Shown: positions 1-9,461 of the stretch, piece by piece
Position numbering within the stretch: position 1 is the stretch's first letter
How the letters are laid out: each line of letters opens with the position of its first letter
Source of the DNA: an uncultured Eubacteriales bacterium
GTDB taxonomy: Bacteria > Bacillota > Clostridia > Oscillospirales > CAG-272
Length of the DNA stretch: 64,000 nt
Direction: 5' to 3'
NCBI GenBank assembly: GCA_934402395.1
Contig: CAKRTQ010000014.1
Span: 1 to 64,000, forward strand
Made by a program: the position numbers and the translations under genes
The notes under the pieces: model-generated
What the model saw: the letters and a program-made list of their open reading frames with translations, nothing else
Databases searched by the model: none
What the model was told of the DNA's origin: nothing

Positions 1-185
1 CGGGCACAGATTCCCACCGCCTGCCGCCGGTTTGTTCCATCGGAACATTATCACGCCACGGCGGTGAAACGGGCACAAAGCCGCATCGTCCGGCGCAGAT
101 TTGTTCCGCCGGACCATGACATTGCCGCCTTACGGCACACGCAGGTTCCGATTTGCTGTTTTCGGTCTGCATCCTCATCTCCCCC
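1..185. other. left-edge sequence, no recognised gene
   Basis: No open frame here has a convincing start or family match. Two short stretches resemble each other (TTTGTTCC followed by GGAAC or GGAC, near 31-47 and 101-113), suggesting a small degenerate repeat. The hairpin that follows implies that an upstream + strand transcript ends here, so the tail of a gene outside the window may reach this stretch. Confidence 0.3.
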
Positions 186-218
186 GACTGCCGCGCATCT
201 GCGCGGCAGTCCTTTTTT
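186..218 (+). terminator. Rho-independent terminator of an upstream gene
   Basis: Perfect 11-bp stem GACTGCCGCGC / GCGCGGCAGTC with an ATCT loop, followed directly by a T-run. It faces right and so ends a transcript entering from the left edge. Confidence 0.85.
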
Positions 219-260
219 ATGAACGCACTGTAAATTCGGATCTTTTTTGCGGAAAATGGA

Positions 261-313
261 TTGACAAACGTGTCGGTAGGCTATAAACTATTATTGTCGG
301 TAGATTACCAACA
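261..313 (+). promoter_or_regulatory. blaI-blaR promoter with BlaI-like operators
   Basis: TTGACA at 261-266 is followed after 15 bp by TATAAA (282-287), or after 17 bp by TAAACT. Just downstream lies an imperfect dyad, TGTCGGTA-GAT-TACCAACA (295-313). A second copy of its left half (TGTCGGTAG, 271-279) sits between -35 and -10. Two such sites over and after the promoter fit autorepression by the dimeric BlaI-family repressor encoded next. The repressor assignment is an inference from position. Confidence 0.6.
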
Positions 314-339
314 CACAAAAAAACAGCGAGGTGAACCTC

Positions 340-702
340 ATGAATGACCTGAAACTCGGGGTAGTTGATGCACGTTTTGCAAACATAGTGTGGGCGAATG
401 CTCCCATATCCACCGGCGAGCTTGTTAAAAAATGCGCCGCTGAGCTTAACTGGAAACGTCCCACGGTATATTCCGCTCTGCACAAATTCTGTGACAACGG
501 TATTTTTTGCATGGAGAACGGCACCGTGACCGTGCTGATCACGCGCGACCGCCTGCACGCCATGCAAAGCGCGCGCTTTGTTGACGATGTTTTTGAAGGC
601 TCGCTGCCCTCGTTTCTTGCCGCATTCTCAGCCGGGAAACGGCTGACGAAGGACGAGATAGACGAGATACAGCGCATGATAGACAAAGCAAGGGAGGAAT
701 GA
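340..702 (+). CDS. BlaI/MecI/CopY-family transcriptional repressor
   Basis: A 120-residue winged-helix repressor of the BlaI/MecI/CopY family (PF03965). The N-terminal half carries the DNA-binding fold (VWANAPISTGELVKKCAAEL, then KRPTVYSALHKF as recognition helix). The C-terminal charged helix (TKDEIDEIQRMIDKAREE) is the usual dimerisation segment. The ATG at 340 is preferred to the in-frame GTG at 331 because GAGGTG at 328-333 is then correctly spaced. It ends one base before the membrane peptidase gene, the classic BlaI-BlaR arrangement in which the peptidase relieves repression after sensing an envelope signal. The dyads at the promoter are its likely targets. Confidence 0.9.
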   Translation: MNDLKLGVVDARFANIVWANAPISTGELVKKCAAELNWKRPTVYSALHKFCDNGIFCMENGTVTVLITRDRLHAMQSARFVDDVFEGSLPSFLAAFSAGKRLTKDEIDEIQRMIDKAREE

Positions 703-703
703 C

Positions 704-2485
704 ATGGACCGCCTGATGAGTATCGTCTCCGATATTTTTATCGGAGTACTGAACATGAGTCTTATTTCCTCGCTCGTGATACTTGCCGTAATCGTGCTGC
801 GGCTGATCCTGCGCCGTGCGCCGCGCGTCATAACCTGCCTTTTGTGGTCCATAGCCGGCGTGAGGCTGATGCTCCCCATAGGCTTTGAATGTATTCTGAG
901 TCTTGTTCCGAGCGCCGAGCCGATAAGCGCAGAGATCGCGCTTTCTCCCGAACCGAAAATAAACAGCGGCATTGAAGCGATAGACCGCATCGTGAATCCC
1001 GCAATGGCATCGCTCACGCCGGCTGCCGGCGACTCTGCCAACCCGCTTCAGGTGATCATTCCCGCAGCGGCAGCGGTATGGATCATCGGTATTGCCGCCA
1101 TGCTCATCTATGCGCTTATAAGCTATCTCCGCATTTCGCGCCGCGTGGCAATGAGCATTCCGGGCGATGAACACGATACCCGTGTACGGATCTGCGACGG
1201 TATCTCATCGCCGTTTATCCTCGGAATTTTCAAGCCGCTGATCTACTTGCCGTCCGATATCGGTGCCGAAGAACGCGAGCTTGTTCTGTCGCATGAACGC
1301 GCGCACTTATCGCGTCTCGACCACGTATGGAAGCCGCTCGCCTACCTTGTGCTTGCCGTTCACTGGTTCGATCCGCTTTGCTGGCTCGGATATATTCTTT
1401 TCTGCCGTGACATTGAAGCGGCGTGCGATGAAAGGGTGATAAAAAATTTTGACCTTGACGAAAAATGCCGCTACTCGCAGGCATTGCTCGATGAAAACAC
1501 AGGGCGTCGTGTGCCTGCGGTATGTCCGCTTGCCTTCGGCGAGATCGGTGTCAAGGAACGGGTAAAAAATGTTCTCAACTACAAAAAGCCCGCTTTTTGG
1601 GTGATGATCTTTGCCATAGTGCTTTGTGTGACTGCGGCAATATGTCTGCTCACCGATCCCATGCACGTAAAAAATGATGACAGCGTCATCGGCAGTATAT
1701 CATCCGGCTCCGAATGCGAGGGCTTCACCGTCACGGTCAGATCGGCAAATACACAAAATATCGTCTGCGACCTCGTCAACGCAAGCGGCGAATCGCTCAT
1801 TTTTGATCCCGTACCCTCGGTCTCTGTTGATGGGAAGCTCATCGAACCTAAAAAAGAAGTCGCAAAACAGGCACCGTTCATGATATCTCCCGATCCACAG
1901 GCGATACAGCATACCGCCATTGACATAAGCGGTTACGATTTTGACCCTCAAAGGTCATACCGTTTTGAATTCACCTTGACCTCCTCGGGTGCCGCCGAAA
2001 AGCATTACTCCGCGTATATCGACCTTTACATAAGCTCGTTGTATACGTTCAGCAACACCGAGCTGGTGCTTGACCGGTTGATATATGACGACGGCAGATT
2101 TTCATCCATTTGGTACTCTCACGGTCAACCAACGAGGAATGGGCTCAGCGTCCGCTTTATTGTTTCCGGCGATATGCTTTACACGACCGATATCGGCAAC
2201 GGTCCGTATACCTGCGTCGGAGAGCTGACAGAGGTCGATCCCGCAGCGTATGACCTTGAAGCTATGCTCTCCACTCTCGTATGGTCGGACGGCAACTCGG
2301 CTGCAAAGCTGCAAAAAAGCACCGTGCGTGCATTTCTCTGCCGGAACGAAGCCAACAACCGCACATATTTTCTGCTTGAGCAGAAAAACGGCGACATTCT
2401 CATAACGCTCGGGTATGACCATTCAAACTGCCTGATAAGGTGCATTTACACCACAAAATCGAACGGTAAGATACGGTTTGACTAA
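704..2485 (+). CDS. BlaR1/MecR1-like M56 membrane metallopeptidase
   Basis: A 593-residue integral membrane zinc peptidase of family M56. Several N-terminal hydrophobic segments (about residues 15-35, 40-70, 110-140) precede the cytoplasmic protease: HERAH at 197-201 is the HExxH zinc motif and E238 in EAACDE is the likely third ligand. Another membrane span (about residues 295-318) leads to an extracytoplasmic C-terminal part of roughly 270 residues. That part lacks the SxxK/KTG motifs of the penicillin-binding sensor of canonical BlaR1, so the ligand is probably not a beta-lactam. GGGAGGA upstream overlaps the end of blaI, indicating translational coupling. Confidence 0.85.
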   Translation: MDRLMSIVSDIFIGVLNMSLISSLVILAVIVLRLILRRAPRVITCLLWSIAGVRLMLPIGFECILSLVPSAEPISAEIALSPEPKINSGIEAIDRIVNPAMASLTPAAGDSANPLQVIIPAAAAVWIIGIAAMLIYALISYLRISRRVAMSIPGDEHDTRVRICDGISSPFILGIFKPLIYLPSDIGAEERELVLSHERAHLSRLDHVWKPLAYLVLAVHWFDPLCWLGYILFCRDIEAACDERVIKNFDLDEKCRYSQALLDENTGRRVPAVCPLAFGEIGVKERVKNVLNYKKPAFWVMIFAIVLCVTAAICLLTDPMHVKNDDSVIGSISSGSECEGFTVTVRSANTQNIVCDLVNASGESLIFDPVPSVSVDGKLIEPKKEVAKQAPFMISPDPQAIQHTAIDISGYDFDPQRSYRFEFTLTSSGAAEKHYSAYIDLYISSLYTFSNTELVLDRLIYDDGRFSSIWYSHGQPTRNGLSVRFIVSGDMLYTTDIGNGPYTCVGELTEVDPAAYDLEAMLSTLVWSDGNSAAKLQKSTVRAFLCRNEANNRTYFLLEQKNGDILITLGYDHSNCLIRCIYTTKSNGKIRFD

Positions 2486-2490
2486 AAAAA

Positions 2491-2535
2491 TGGGTGTTAA
2501 AAAACTCAAATTGAGTTTTTTAACACCCACTTTTT
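2491..2535. terminator. bidirectional terminator, class-1 core
   Basis: Perfect 19-bp arms (left arm TGGGTGTTAAAAAACTCAA, 2491-2509) around a single central base, with a T-run on each side. It lies between the convergent BlaR-like and beta-helix genes and belongs to the AAAACTCA...TGAGTTTT core family. Confidence 0.85.
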
Positions 2536-2545
2536 GATGTGTCTG

Positions 2546-4597
2546 TTATTTGAAGTTTGCGCTTATGGTCACGCTGGCGCCGAACTCATAGCGCGAACCG
2601 TTCTGTTTGAGCTCACCCGTTGCGACGGTATATCCGGCAAATGTCTTGCCCTCGTCAGCCACCGGAGTTATATGCAGCACACCGTTCTCATCGGTAGTGA
2701 GCACCAGTCTGCCGCCGTCGGAATTGATATTGAGCCGCTGCTCTCCTCCGGTCGCGGTGCAGCGCAGTGTCATTCCGCCCTCTCCTTCAAGCAGGATGTC
2801 GACCGGGCAGGTCCTTGACGCCGAAATGCTGTATTTTTTCTGATACTGTGACATATGCGTGCAGCCCGATGCACGTGTATACATCATTTTTACGCCGTTT
2901 GCGTTGCCGCTAGTATTGTATTCCTTGCCCTCGACCGTATTGTTCTCACAGGCAAGTCCGTTCACGCCCGAGAACTGGAAGAAGTAGCCTGTGCCCGCGT
3001 ATTTTTCGTCCACCGTTATCTTATTGCCGCGCACCGTAAGATTTTCGATGCGGTTCTGCACCAGACGGTACCCGCGATACATCTTTGCCGTTTCGGTATA
3101 CCATTTTACATACATTGCGCCGGTCTCGTAGGTTGCATCAAAGTCGTACGTATTTGAGTTTGCCACGACAGCCGCGCGCATTTTTGACGCCGCGCCGAAG
3201 ATGAATTCATTGTTCTCGATGACGGTATTTATCGAACCCTCGCAGGCAAACTTTTTGGCATAGTATGCGCTGACGGTCCCGCCGTTCTGATTTTTCACCT
3301 TTACGGTAATGTCGGAATTCTTGAGTATAAGGTATATCTGGCTCGGGACGTCATAAGGCGATACGCTGTTTGCGCGGTTTGATATAAAGGTGTTTCCGCT
3401 TATTTCAACATTGCTGAAGCCGGGATATCTTATTGCCGAGCAACGGCAGTTGTCAAACACGCAGCCTTTTATCTTTATGCCGCTCACAGCAGACCGGTGC
3501 ACCTGACCGTGATGTCCGATCGCATATGTGGGAGCGTCAAAGCGGTCGCTCTTGCCGAAATAGCAATTGCTTATTTCAACATTGGAGCAGGTATAGTACT
3601 CGCCGGCGTCAAATTTGGCGGCAGGGTTGTCGCCGCTGCCGATAGCACCCGGATGACTCTGCTCGACCTGAATGACCTCGGCGTTTGTATTGTTGGTCCC
3701 GTAGTTGTAGCCGACGAACATACACTCGGTTATGGTGACGTTTTTGCTGCCCGTGACCTGTATGGCGTGATTGTTGGGGCAGTCCTTGAGTATCACGTTT
3801 TTGAGCAGAACTCCGTCGGCGCAGCACCAGATAAAGCAGCGCACCTTGCCCTGCATATCGAGCACACCGCCCGTGATCTCAAAGTCCGAGCAGCCGTTGC
3901 GCCCGAAGGCGTGGTTTTCATGGTTTAAGAACATATCGCCCTTGCCGACCGTACGAAGCACGGCAAAATCGCCGCGCGTATAGGCGTTCTGCGCACCGGA
4001 CTTGGAATAGTCCTTGGTGTAGTCGCGCACGATCCCCTCAAGGCGCAGTCTGATACCCTTTTTGAGCTGTATCTGGCTTATTATATAAACTCCGCGCGGA
4101 ATATACACGGTACCGCCGTTCGGCAGCGAATCGATCGCCGCCTGTATTGCCACCGCGGCATCCTGCTCTCCCGACTTCATGAAGTCCTTTACGTTGACCG
4201 AGCCCTCGGCGGGAGCATATTTGCCCGAAACATCAATGCTTCCGGACGGATCGCAGGTGACATTCAGCACGAATTCCTCACCGTATGTATTTTTTACCGT
4301 GACCGCCGCACTGCCCGCGCCCGTTGCGGTAAGCACGACCTCGCGGTCAAGCACGCTCGCTTCGACCACCGAAGCATCGCCCGAGTCGGCAGAGAAGGGC
4401 GTGCATCCGAGTTCTTTGCCCGTCACCGTGCGTTTGACTCCGATTATGGCGCTGAGATCGGCTGTTGTCGCGTCCGGCGCCGTTGTTGTTATGACCGTAT
4501 CGTCACCGTCTCCCGTCCTGCGGCACGACGCGAGCGTACACATAACGAGAAGCGCCGTCACCGACAGCACGATCGATATAATTCTTTTTTTCATCAT
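2546..4597 (-). CDS. lipoprotein with pectate-lyase-like beta-helix
   Basis: A 683-residue secreted lipoprotein. The ATG at 4597 has a GAAAGGG site upstream and starts a good signal (MMKKRIISIVLSV...) ending in the lipobox LASC with lipidated C25. A bacterial Ig-like stretch (about residues 50-135) is followed by the first coil of a Pectate_lyase_3 fold (NVKDFMKSGEQDAAVAIQAA, then NGGTVYIPRGVY), and then many NVxIxxCxF / NxxIxxN rungs of a right-handed parallel beta-helix to about residue 600. The C-terminus is a small beta domain. Family knowledge suggests polysaccharide binding or cleavage at the cell surface; the exact substrate is not readable. It is transcribed divergently from the FAD oxidoreductase. 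Confidence 0.75.
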   Translation of the reverse strand: MMKKRIISIVLSVTALLVMCTLASCRRTGDGDDTVITTTAPDATTADLSAIIGVKRTVTGKELGCTPFSADSGDASVVEASVLDREVVLTATGAGSAAVTVKNTYGEEFVLNVTCDPSGSIDVSGKYAPAEGSVNVKDFMKSGEQDAAVAIQAAIDSLPNGGTVYIPRGVYIISQIQLKKGIRLRLEGIVRDYTKDYSKSGAQNAYTRGDFAVLRTVGKGDMFLNHENHAFGRNGCSDFEITGGVLDMQGKVRCFIWCCADGVLLKNVILKDCPNNHAIQVTGSKNVTITECMFVGYNYGTNNTNAEVIQVEQSHPGAIGSGDNPAAKFDAGEYYTCSNVEISNCYFGKSDRFDAPTYAIGHHGQVHRSAVSGIKIKGCVFDNCRCSAIRYPGFSNVEISGNTFISNRANSVSPYDVPSQIYLILKNSDITVKVKNQNGGTVSAYYAKKFACEGSINTVIENNEFIFGAASKMRAAVVANSNTYDFDATYETGAMYVKWYTETAKMYRGYRLVQNRIENLTVRGNKITVDEKYAGTGYFFQFSGVNGLACENNTVEGKEYNTSGNANGVKMMYTRASGCTHMSQYQKKYSISASRTCPVDILLEGEGGMTLRCTATGGEQRLNINSDGGRLVLTTDENGVLHITPVADEGKTFAGYTVATGELKQNGSRYEFGASVTISANFK

Positions 4598-4713
4598 CCG
4601 GAATGTATCCCTTTCAGATCTTGATTGCCGGGCGGCGTGATCCGCCCCATCATGTATTTTAGCATCGTAAAGATTATTTGTCAACCCCGCCGCGTGAAAA
4701 TACCCGAAAAAGC

Positions 4714-4742
4714 TTGACAATAACCGCCGAATATGAGATAAT
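4714..4742 (+). promoter_or_regulatory. promoter of FAD oxidoreductase gene
   Basis: TTGACA (4714-4719), 17-bp spacer, GATAAT (4737-4742). It places the transcript start near 4750 and rules out the earlier in-frame start for the following gene. Confidence 0.7.
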
Positions 4743-4821
4743 AATAATGTATAAATATAATATGCCGCTGTGCGGCTTTAAACAGCGCGGCGGTACTTGC
4801 GGAAAGGGATCACACAGCAAA

Positions 4822-6663
4822 ATGATACGCTACGAAGAAAAAAACTATGAATTCATTGTCGTCGGCGGAGGAATGGCGGGGCTTTGCGCCGCGATAACCG
4901 CCGCACGGCACGGAACGCGCACTGCTCTCGTACACGCGCGCCCGGTCCTCGGCGGCAATGCATCCAGCGAGATAAGGATACATATTTCGGGCGCCGACCA
5001 GAGCCTCAAGCAGCCGGATTACGCCGAGGGCGGTCTGGTTTACGAGCTTATGTCGGAAAACAAGGCTCACAACGACAACTTCAATTATTCATACTGGGAT
5101 ACCGTGCTTTTTGAAAAGGCAAAGGCGGAGCGTCTGCTTGACGTTTACTTCAACACCGTCATGTATGATGTCGAGACCGCCGACGACCGCATAATCGCAA
5201 TACGCTGCTTCCAGGAAACTACCGAAATGAGATACCGCCTGTCGGCTCCGATCTTTGCCGACTGCACCGGCAACGGCACGCTCGGCTTCTTTGCGGGTGC
5301 CGAATTCAAGCAGGGCAGCGAGTCAAAGTACGAATACGGCGAGCCGCACGCTCCGGAAGAAGCCAACAATGAGCGCATGGGCAACACCATACTCATGAAG
5401 GCTGTGAATATGGGGCATCCCGTCAAATTCACACCGCCCTCATTTGCGAAGAAGCTGACCGAACATCAGCTGCGCTACCGCGTGCATTCCAAAACAATGA
5501 AGGTGGATGCCAGCATGGCTCCCGACCCCGAGGAATGGCTGCGCCTCTCGGCTTGCAGCTGCGCGGCGGTAGACTACGGCTACTGGTGGCTTGAGCTCAT
5601 GGGCGACGGCGACGATATAATCCTTGATTACGAGAAGATACGCGACGACCTTTACGCCTATGCCTACGGCATATGGGACCACATAAAGAACGGCGGCGAC
5701 CACGGCGCGGAAAACTACGCGCTTCAGTGGGTGGGCGCGCTGCCCGGGATGCGCGAGAGCCGCAGACTTATGGGAGATTATGTGCTGACGGAAAGCGACA
5801 TTCTTGAGCACCGTATGTTCGACGACGCCGTAGCGTACGGCGGCTGGTGCGTTGACCTGCACGCCGCACACGGTCTGCTCGACTTTGATCTGCTCCCCTC
5901 CGACTGCCATCACTTCCTCGGCGTTTACACCATTCCCTACCGCTGCTATTACTCAAAAAATATAAAGAACCTCTACATGGCTGGACGTGACATAAGCACA
6001 TCAAAACTCGGTCTTGCCTCTACCCGCATAATCGGCTGCTGCGCCATAGGCGGCGAGGCTGTCGGCAAGGCGGCGTCTCTCTGCCGCAAATACGGCTGCG
6101 AGCCGCGTGCGCTTGCTCCCCACATCGGCGAGCTTCAGCAGATGATACTGCGCGACGACGGCTATCTGCCCAACATCGCAAACAGCGACAGTGCCGACCT
6201 TGCCCGCGCCGCATCCGTCAGCGCATCGTCAAGCGTTGAGGGCGGCGAACCCGCAAACGTGATAAACGGTGTGTCCCGCAAGATAGGCGACGACCGCAAC
6301 GCATGGGTCTCGGACGGTATTTCGCCCGACGGCGAGGCACTCACCCTTACCCTTGACGGCATCCACACCGTATCGGAGGTCGATCTCACCTTCGACTCCA
6401 ACTTTGCGTATCCCATACGCGTCACCATGTCGGCAAACCGCCAGGCGCAGCAGCGCACAGGCGTTGCGCCAGAGCTCGTGCGCGACTATGATGTGATACT
6501 GAAGCTTGACGGCCGCGAGGTCGGCAGAGCCGAAGTGCGCGGAAACTATCAGCGCCACAACACTGTACCGCTCACGCCCGCCGGCTGCAACGAAGTGGAG
6601 ATCCGCTTCATTGCCACCAACGGTGCGCCCGACATCACGGTCTACGAGGTCAGGGTATACTGA
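4822..6663 (+). CDS. FAD-dependent oxidoreductase (FAD_oxidored) with C-terminal beta domain
   Basis: A 613-residue flavoprotein of the PF12831 type common in plant-biomass-degrading bacteria. The N-terminus shows the Rossmann dinucleotide motif FIVVGGGMAGLCAA (GxGxxG at 15-20). Further conserved stretches are ASSEIRIHISGAD, FADCTGNGTLGFFAGAEF and, near residue 390, NLYMAGRDISTSKLGLASTR, the second FAD-contact motif. The last ~160 residues (from AASVSASSS) form a discoidin-like beta-sandwich, suggesting carbohydrate or surface attachment. No signal peptide is visible, so the protein is probably cytoplasmic. ATG 4822 is chosen because of GGAAAGG just upstream and the promoter position. Substrate unknown. 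Confidence 0.8.
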   Translation: MIRYEEKNYEFIVVGGGMAGLCAAITAARHGTRTALVHARPVLGGNASSEIRIHISGADQSLKQPDYAEGGLVYELMSENKAHNDNFNYSYWDTVLFEKAKAERLLDVYFNTVMYDVETADDRIIAIRCFQETTEMRYRLSAPIFADCTGNGTLGFFAGAEFKQGSESKYEYGEPHAPEEANNERMGNTILMKAVNMGHPVKFTPPSFAKKLTEHQLRYRVHSKTMKVDASMAPDPEEWLRLSACSCAAVDYGYWWLELMGDGDDIILDYEKIRDDLYAYAYGIWDHIKNGGDHGAENYALQWVGALPGMRESRRLMGDYVLTESDILEHRMFDDAVAYGGWCVDLHAAHGLLDFDLLPSDCHHFLGVYTIPYRCYYSKNIKNLYMAGRDISTSKLGLASTRIIGCCAIGGEAVGKAASLCRKYGCEPRALAPHIGELQQMILRDDGYLPNIANSDSADLARAASVSASSSVEGGEPANVINGVSRKIGDDRNAWVSDGISPDGEALTLTLDGIHTVSEVDLTFDSNFAYPIRVTMSANRQAQQRTGVAPELVRDYDVILKLDGREVGRAEVRGNYQRHNTVPLTPAGCNEVEIRFIATNGAPDITVYEVRVY

Positions 6664-6674
6664 TAACGGCTCGC

Positions 6675-7121
6675 TTACGAGTACATTCCGTTCTTTTTCA
6701 TATAATCATATATCAGCTTGCCGTGCTCCTGCTCTTCCTTCTGGATGCTGTTGAGCAGCCCTCGGTATTCCTGCTGTCCGAACTCAAAAACACAGGTGTC
6801 GTAGAGATGCGAGGCGTGCTTTTCGGTAGCAAGCAGGTCAGAGCAGATAAAAGAATCGCATTTTTTGCCCTCGGCATCGACGCCTTCCGCCGCCGCGACA
6901 GCGGGAGCGGCACCGGCAGGCGCGAGGGTGGGACTTCCGCCCGCCGCCATTTCGTTGATCACACGCAGATGCTCGCTTTCGATACCTCCGATATAATTGA
7001 GAAGTCCCGAAAGTCCCTTGTCATGCGCCGACTCGGCGTGGCGGCGGTATTTATCAACGCAAAGCTGTTCCTGATCTTTGAGGTCCTTGAGAAGCCCGGT
7101 TTCTTTTTGAGTTAACTGCAT
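6675..7121 (-). CDS. CotF-like spore coat / ferritin-like protein
   Basis: A 148-residue four-helix protein. MQLTQKETGLLKDLKDQEQL begins the CotF-type coat domain (PF07875), and the glutamate/histidine pairs ESEH (about residue 52) and KEEQEH (near 133) recall ferritin-like metal sites. A Gly/Ala/Pro-rich linker separates the two helical pairs. ATG at 7121 is preceded by AAAGAGGAA, so the longer in-frame extension upstream is not used. It ends 11 bases from the convergent FAD oxidoreductase with no obvious hairpin between. In sporulating Clostridia these proteins sit in the spore coat or mother cell; a redox or metal-storage role is possible but not shown. Confidence 0.75.
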   Translation of the reverse strand: MQLTQKETGLLKDLKDQEQLCVDKYRRHAESAHDKGLSGLLNYIGGIESEHLRVINEMAAGGSPTLAPAGAAPAVAAAEGVDAEGKKCDSFICSDLLATEKHASHLYDTCVFEFGQQEYRGLLNSIQKEEQEHGKLIYDYMKKNGMYS

Positions 7122-7236
7122 TTTCTGTTCCTCTTTTACGTAATTATTTGCGCCATGCGGCGCGGTATTATTATTATTCCCTTCCGGGGCATGATTATTC
7201 CGCACGCAAGATCATTGAAAGGAAATATCCGACAGA

Positions 7237-9435
7237 ATGAAAAGAAGATACGCCTTATCCTATCTTGCCGTACTGCTTCTTGCGGTGCTTATGCTTTCAT
7301 CGCTTACCGCCTGCCGGCAGACGGAAGATGACCCGCCGGCGGTAAAGGTGGCGCTCGACCTTGCCGAATATAAGGTGGTGCGTCCCGAAAAAGCCTCGGC
7401 GCGTCTGCGCGCGAGCGCGATAAATCTGAGGAAGTCGCTTTATGCCATCAATCCGAACGCCGTGATAGAAGAAGACTGGCTGCCGCCCGGGCAGGAGCCC
7501 GACAGCGCGGCGCGGGAGATACTTATAGGCTCGACCAACCGTCCGCAGTCGGCGGAAATGCTGGCAAAGCTCGGCGACACGGGCGACTCCGCACAGTATT
7601 TGATCGCCGTGTGCGGAAACAAGATAGTAATAAACGGCACCAATGAGGACGCCGTGATCCTCGGCACCGAGTATTTTCTCGATTCCATACTGCCCTCCGC
7701 CTCGGACGGCAAGCTGGAGCTTGACGAGGGATTCTTCCTCGCGGGCGATCCGCTTCCCGTGGCAAACCTTGTCAAGGACGGCAGGTGCGACTACACGATA
7801 GTTTACCGCGAGGGGCTTGACAGCACCTCAAAAACATCCGACACCAAGGACAAGACCGACTACGTTGTGATGAAGGCAGGCGAGATACGCTCGCTGTTTG
7901 CCGACCGGCTCGGCGAGAGACCCGGCATATCCGATGACTGGCTGAAGCCGGGCACCGATGCTTCACCGATACACGAAATACTTGTCGGAGCGGTCGACCG
8001 CGATGAGTACCGCAATTTCATCTCGACGCTCGCCTATGATGAATACGGATACGCCGTTATGGGGAACAAAATAGTTATCGCCGGCTGGTCTGATACCGAT
8101 ATCGGTTTGGCTGCGGATATGTTTGTAAGCAACATCGGCGGACTTCTCACCTCCGGCACGCAGTCGCTCACCCTTGTTGACGGAGCGCGCTATGTCTCAA
8201 AAATATCCGCCGACAGATACATTGATTTCCCCGCCTACGACGGCGGCAAACCGGCAGGACTTTATGACGCCGGCTACGGCAACACCGAATTCTACCACAC
8301 CGGAACAACGCCCGATGAGTATCGCGCCTATCTCTCAAAGCTTGACGGCGCGGGCTTTACCCGCGTGATGGAAAACGAAATAGGCGAAAATCTTTACACC
8401 ACTCTCGTGTCAAAGGACGGTATGCTTCATGTATACTACATAAAGCACGAGGGAGCGGTAAGGATCATTTCCTGCCCGAGGGGACTTTACGAGCTTCCCG
8501 CATTTGAGCCGGAAAAGGTAACAAAAATAACAGAACCGAAAATGACCCAGATGTCGCTTGACTATGCCGCAGGGAACTTCGGCATGTGCTATATCTTCAC
8601 GCTTGAGGACGGCAGCTTTCTCCTTATTGACGGCGGCGGGACCAAAGGCAACGACTGCGACAAGCTTTACCGTCTGCTCTGCACTCTCAACGAACGTCCC
8701 GACGGTAAGATAGTCATAGCCGGCTGGCTGCTGACGCACGAGCATTGGGACCACTTCACCCTCTTCCATAAGTTCTGTCAGACATACGGTTCAAAGGTCA
8801 CGATAGAAGGCTTTTATCTCAACACACCCGCCGAGAGTGCGGTATACAATGCCAACAACCCGAACTACTATGTAAAAAAGCAGCTTCCCGAGGCAATGGA
8901 GGCTGCCGGGATAGGCAAAAAATACACTATCCACTGCGGGCAAAAATATTACATACGCAATGTCGCGCTCACCTGCCTCTACACGCATGAGGACAGCTAC
9001 CCCAATATAATCCGATATTTCAACGAGACCTCCATGGTCACGCTTATGGAGCTTGCCGGTCAGCGGATAATGATATTCGGCGACTCGAACGACAAGGCGT
9101 CGGAGCGTATGTACCGCAGATATGCGGATGCCAAAATCAGAAATGCCGATGGGACCGAGCAGGATTTCCTGCGCTGCGACATAATGCAGGTGGCACACCA
9201 CGGCTATGACGGCATAAAGCTGAATCTCTACGCAAAGGTTCACGCCCCCGTCGCCTTCTGGCCGACATCGGAAGCGGAACAGAAGAATCAGTCCTCGGGC
9301 AAGACCACCACATATTATTACGAAGCGGACAACTACATTGCAAACACGCTTGGCGCGCTTTGCCTCAACGCGCAGAAAACACACACAGTTACCCTTCCCT
9401 TCAAGGTCGGCGATAAGATCACCGACAGGGACTGA
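7237..9435 (+). CDS. lipoprotein with ComEC-like metallo-beta-lactamase domain
   Basis: A 732-residue lipoprotein: signal MKRRYALSYLAVLLLAVLML and lipobox SLTAC with C26. Residues ~35-310 contain two copies of an alpha/beta unit (EILIGSTNR... and EILVGAVDRDEYR...) resembling the N-terminal non-catalytic domain of GH67/GH20 enzymes. The C-terminal half is a metallo-beta-lactamase fold of the ComEC/Rec2 type with THEHWDH at 500-506 (HxHxDH), FGDSND and VAHHGYDG as further metal ligands. A surface hydrolase is implied, with substrate unknown. GAAAGGAA precedes the start. The next lipoprotein gene begins 26 bases after the stop, so the two form an operon. Confidence 0.75.
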   Translation: MKRRYALSYLAVLLLAVLMLSSLTACRQTEDDPPAVKVALDLAEYKVVRPEKASARLRASAINLRKSLYAINPNAVIEEDWLPPGQEPDSAAREILIGSTNRPQSAEMLAKLGDTGDSAQYLIAVCGNKIVINGTNEDAVILGTEYFLDSILPSASDGKLELDEGFFLAGDPLPVANLVKDGRCDYTIVYREGLDSTSKTSDTKDKTDYVVMKAGEIRSLFADRLGERPGISDDWLKPGTDASPIHEILVGAVDRDEYRNFISTLAYDEYGYAVMGNKIVIAGWSDTDIGLAADMFVSNIGGLLTSGTQSLTLVDGARYVSKISADRYIDFPAYDGGKPAGLYDAGYGNTEFYHTGTTPDEYRAYLSKLDGAGFTRVMENEIGENLYTTLVSKDGMLHVYYIKHEGAVRIISCPRGLYELPAFEPEKVTKITEPKMTQMSLDYAAGNFGMCYIFTLEDGSFLLIDGGGTKGNDCDKLYRLLCTLNERPDGKIVIAGWLLTHEHWDHFTLFHKFCQTYGSKVTIEGFYLNTPAESAVYNANNPNYYVKKQLPEAMEAAGIGKKYTIHCGQKYYIRNVALTCLYTHEDSYPNIIRYFNETSMVTLMELAGQRIMIFGDSNDKASERMYRRYADAKIRNADGTEQDFLRCDIMQVAHHGYDGIKLNLYAKVHAPVAFWPTSEAEQKNQSSGKTTTYYYEADNYIANTLGALCLNAQKTHTVTLPFKVGDKITDRD

Positions 9436-9461
9436 AATAATTTTATTCAAAGGAGATACCA

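Noticed and set aside
101..286. A 61-codon frame at the left edge
   Set aside because: It reads through a perfect terminator hairpin and the blaI promoter and has no homology signal.
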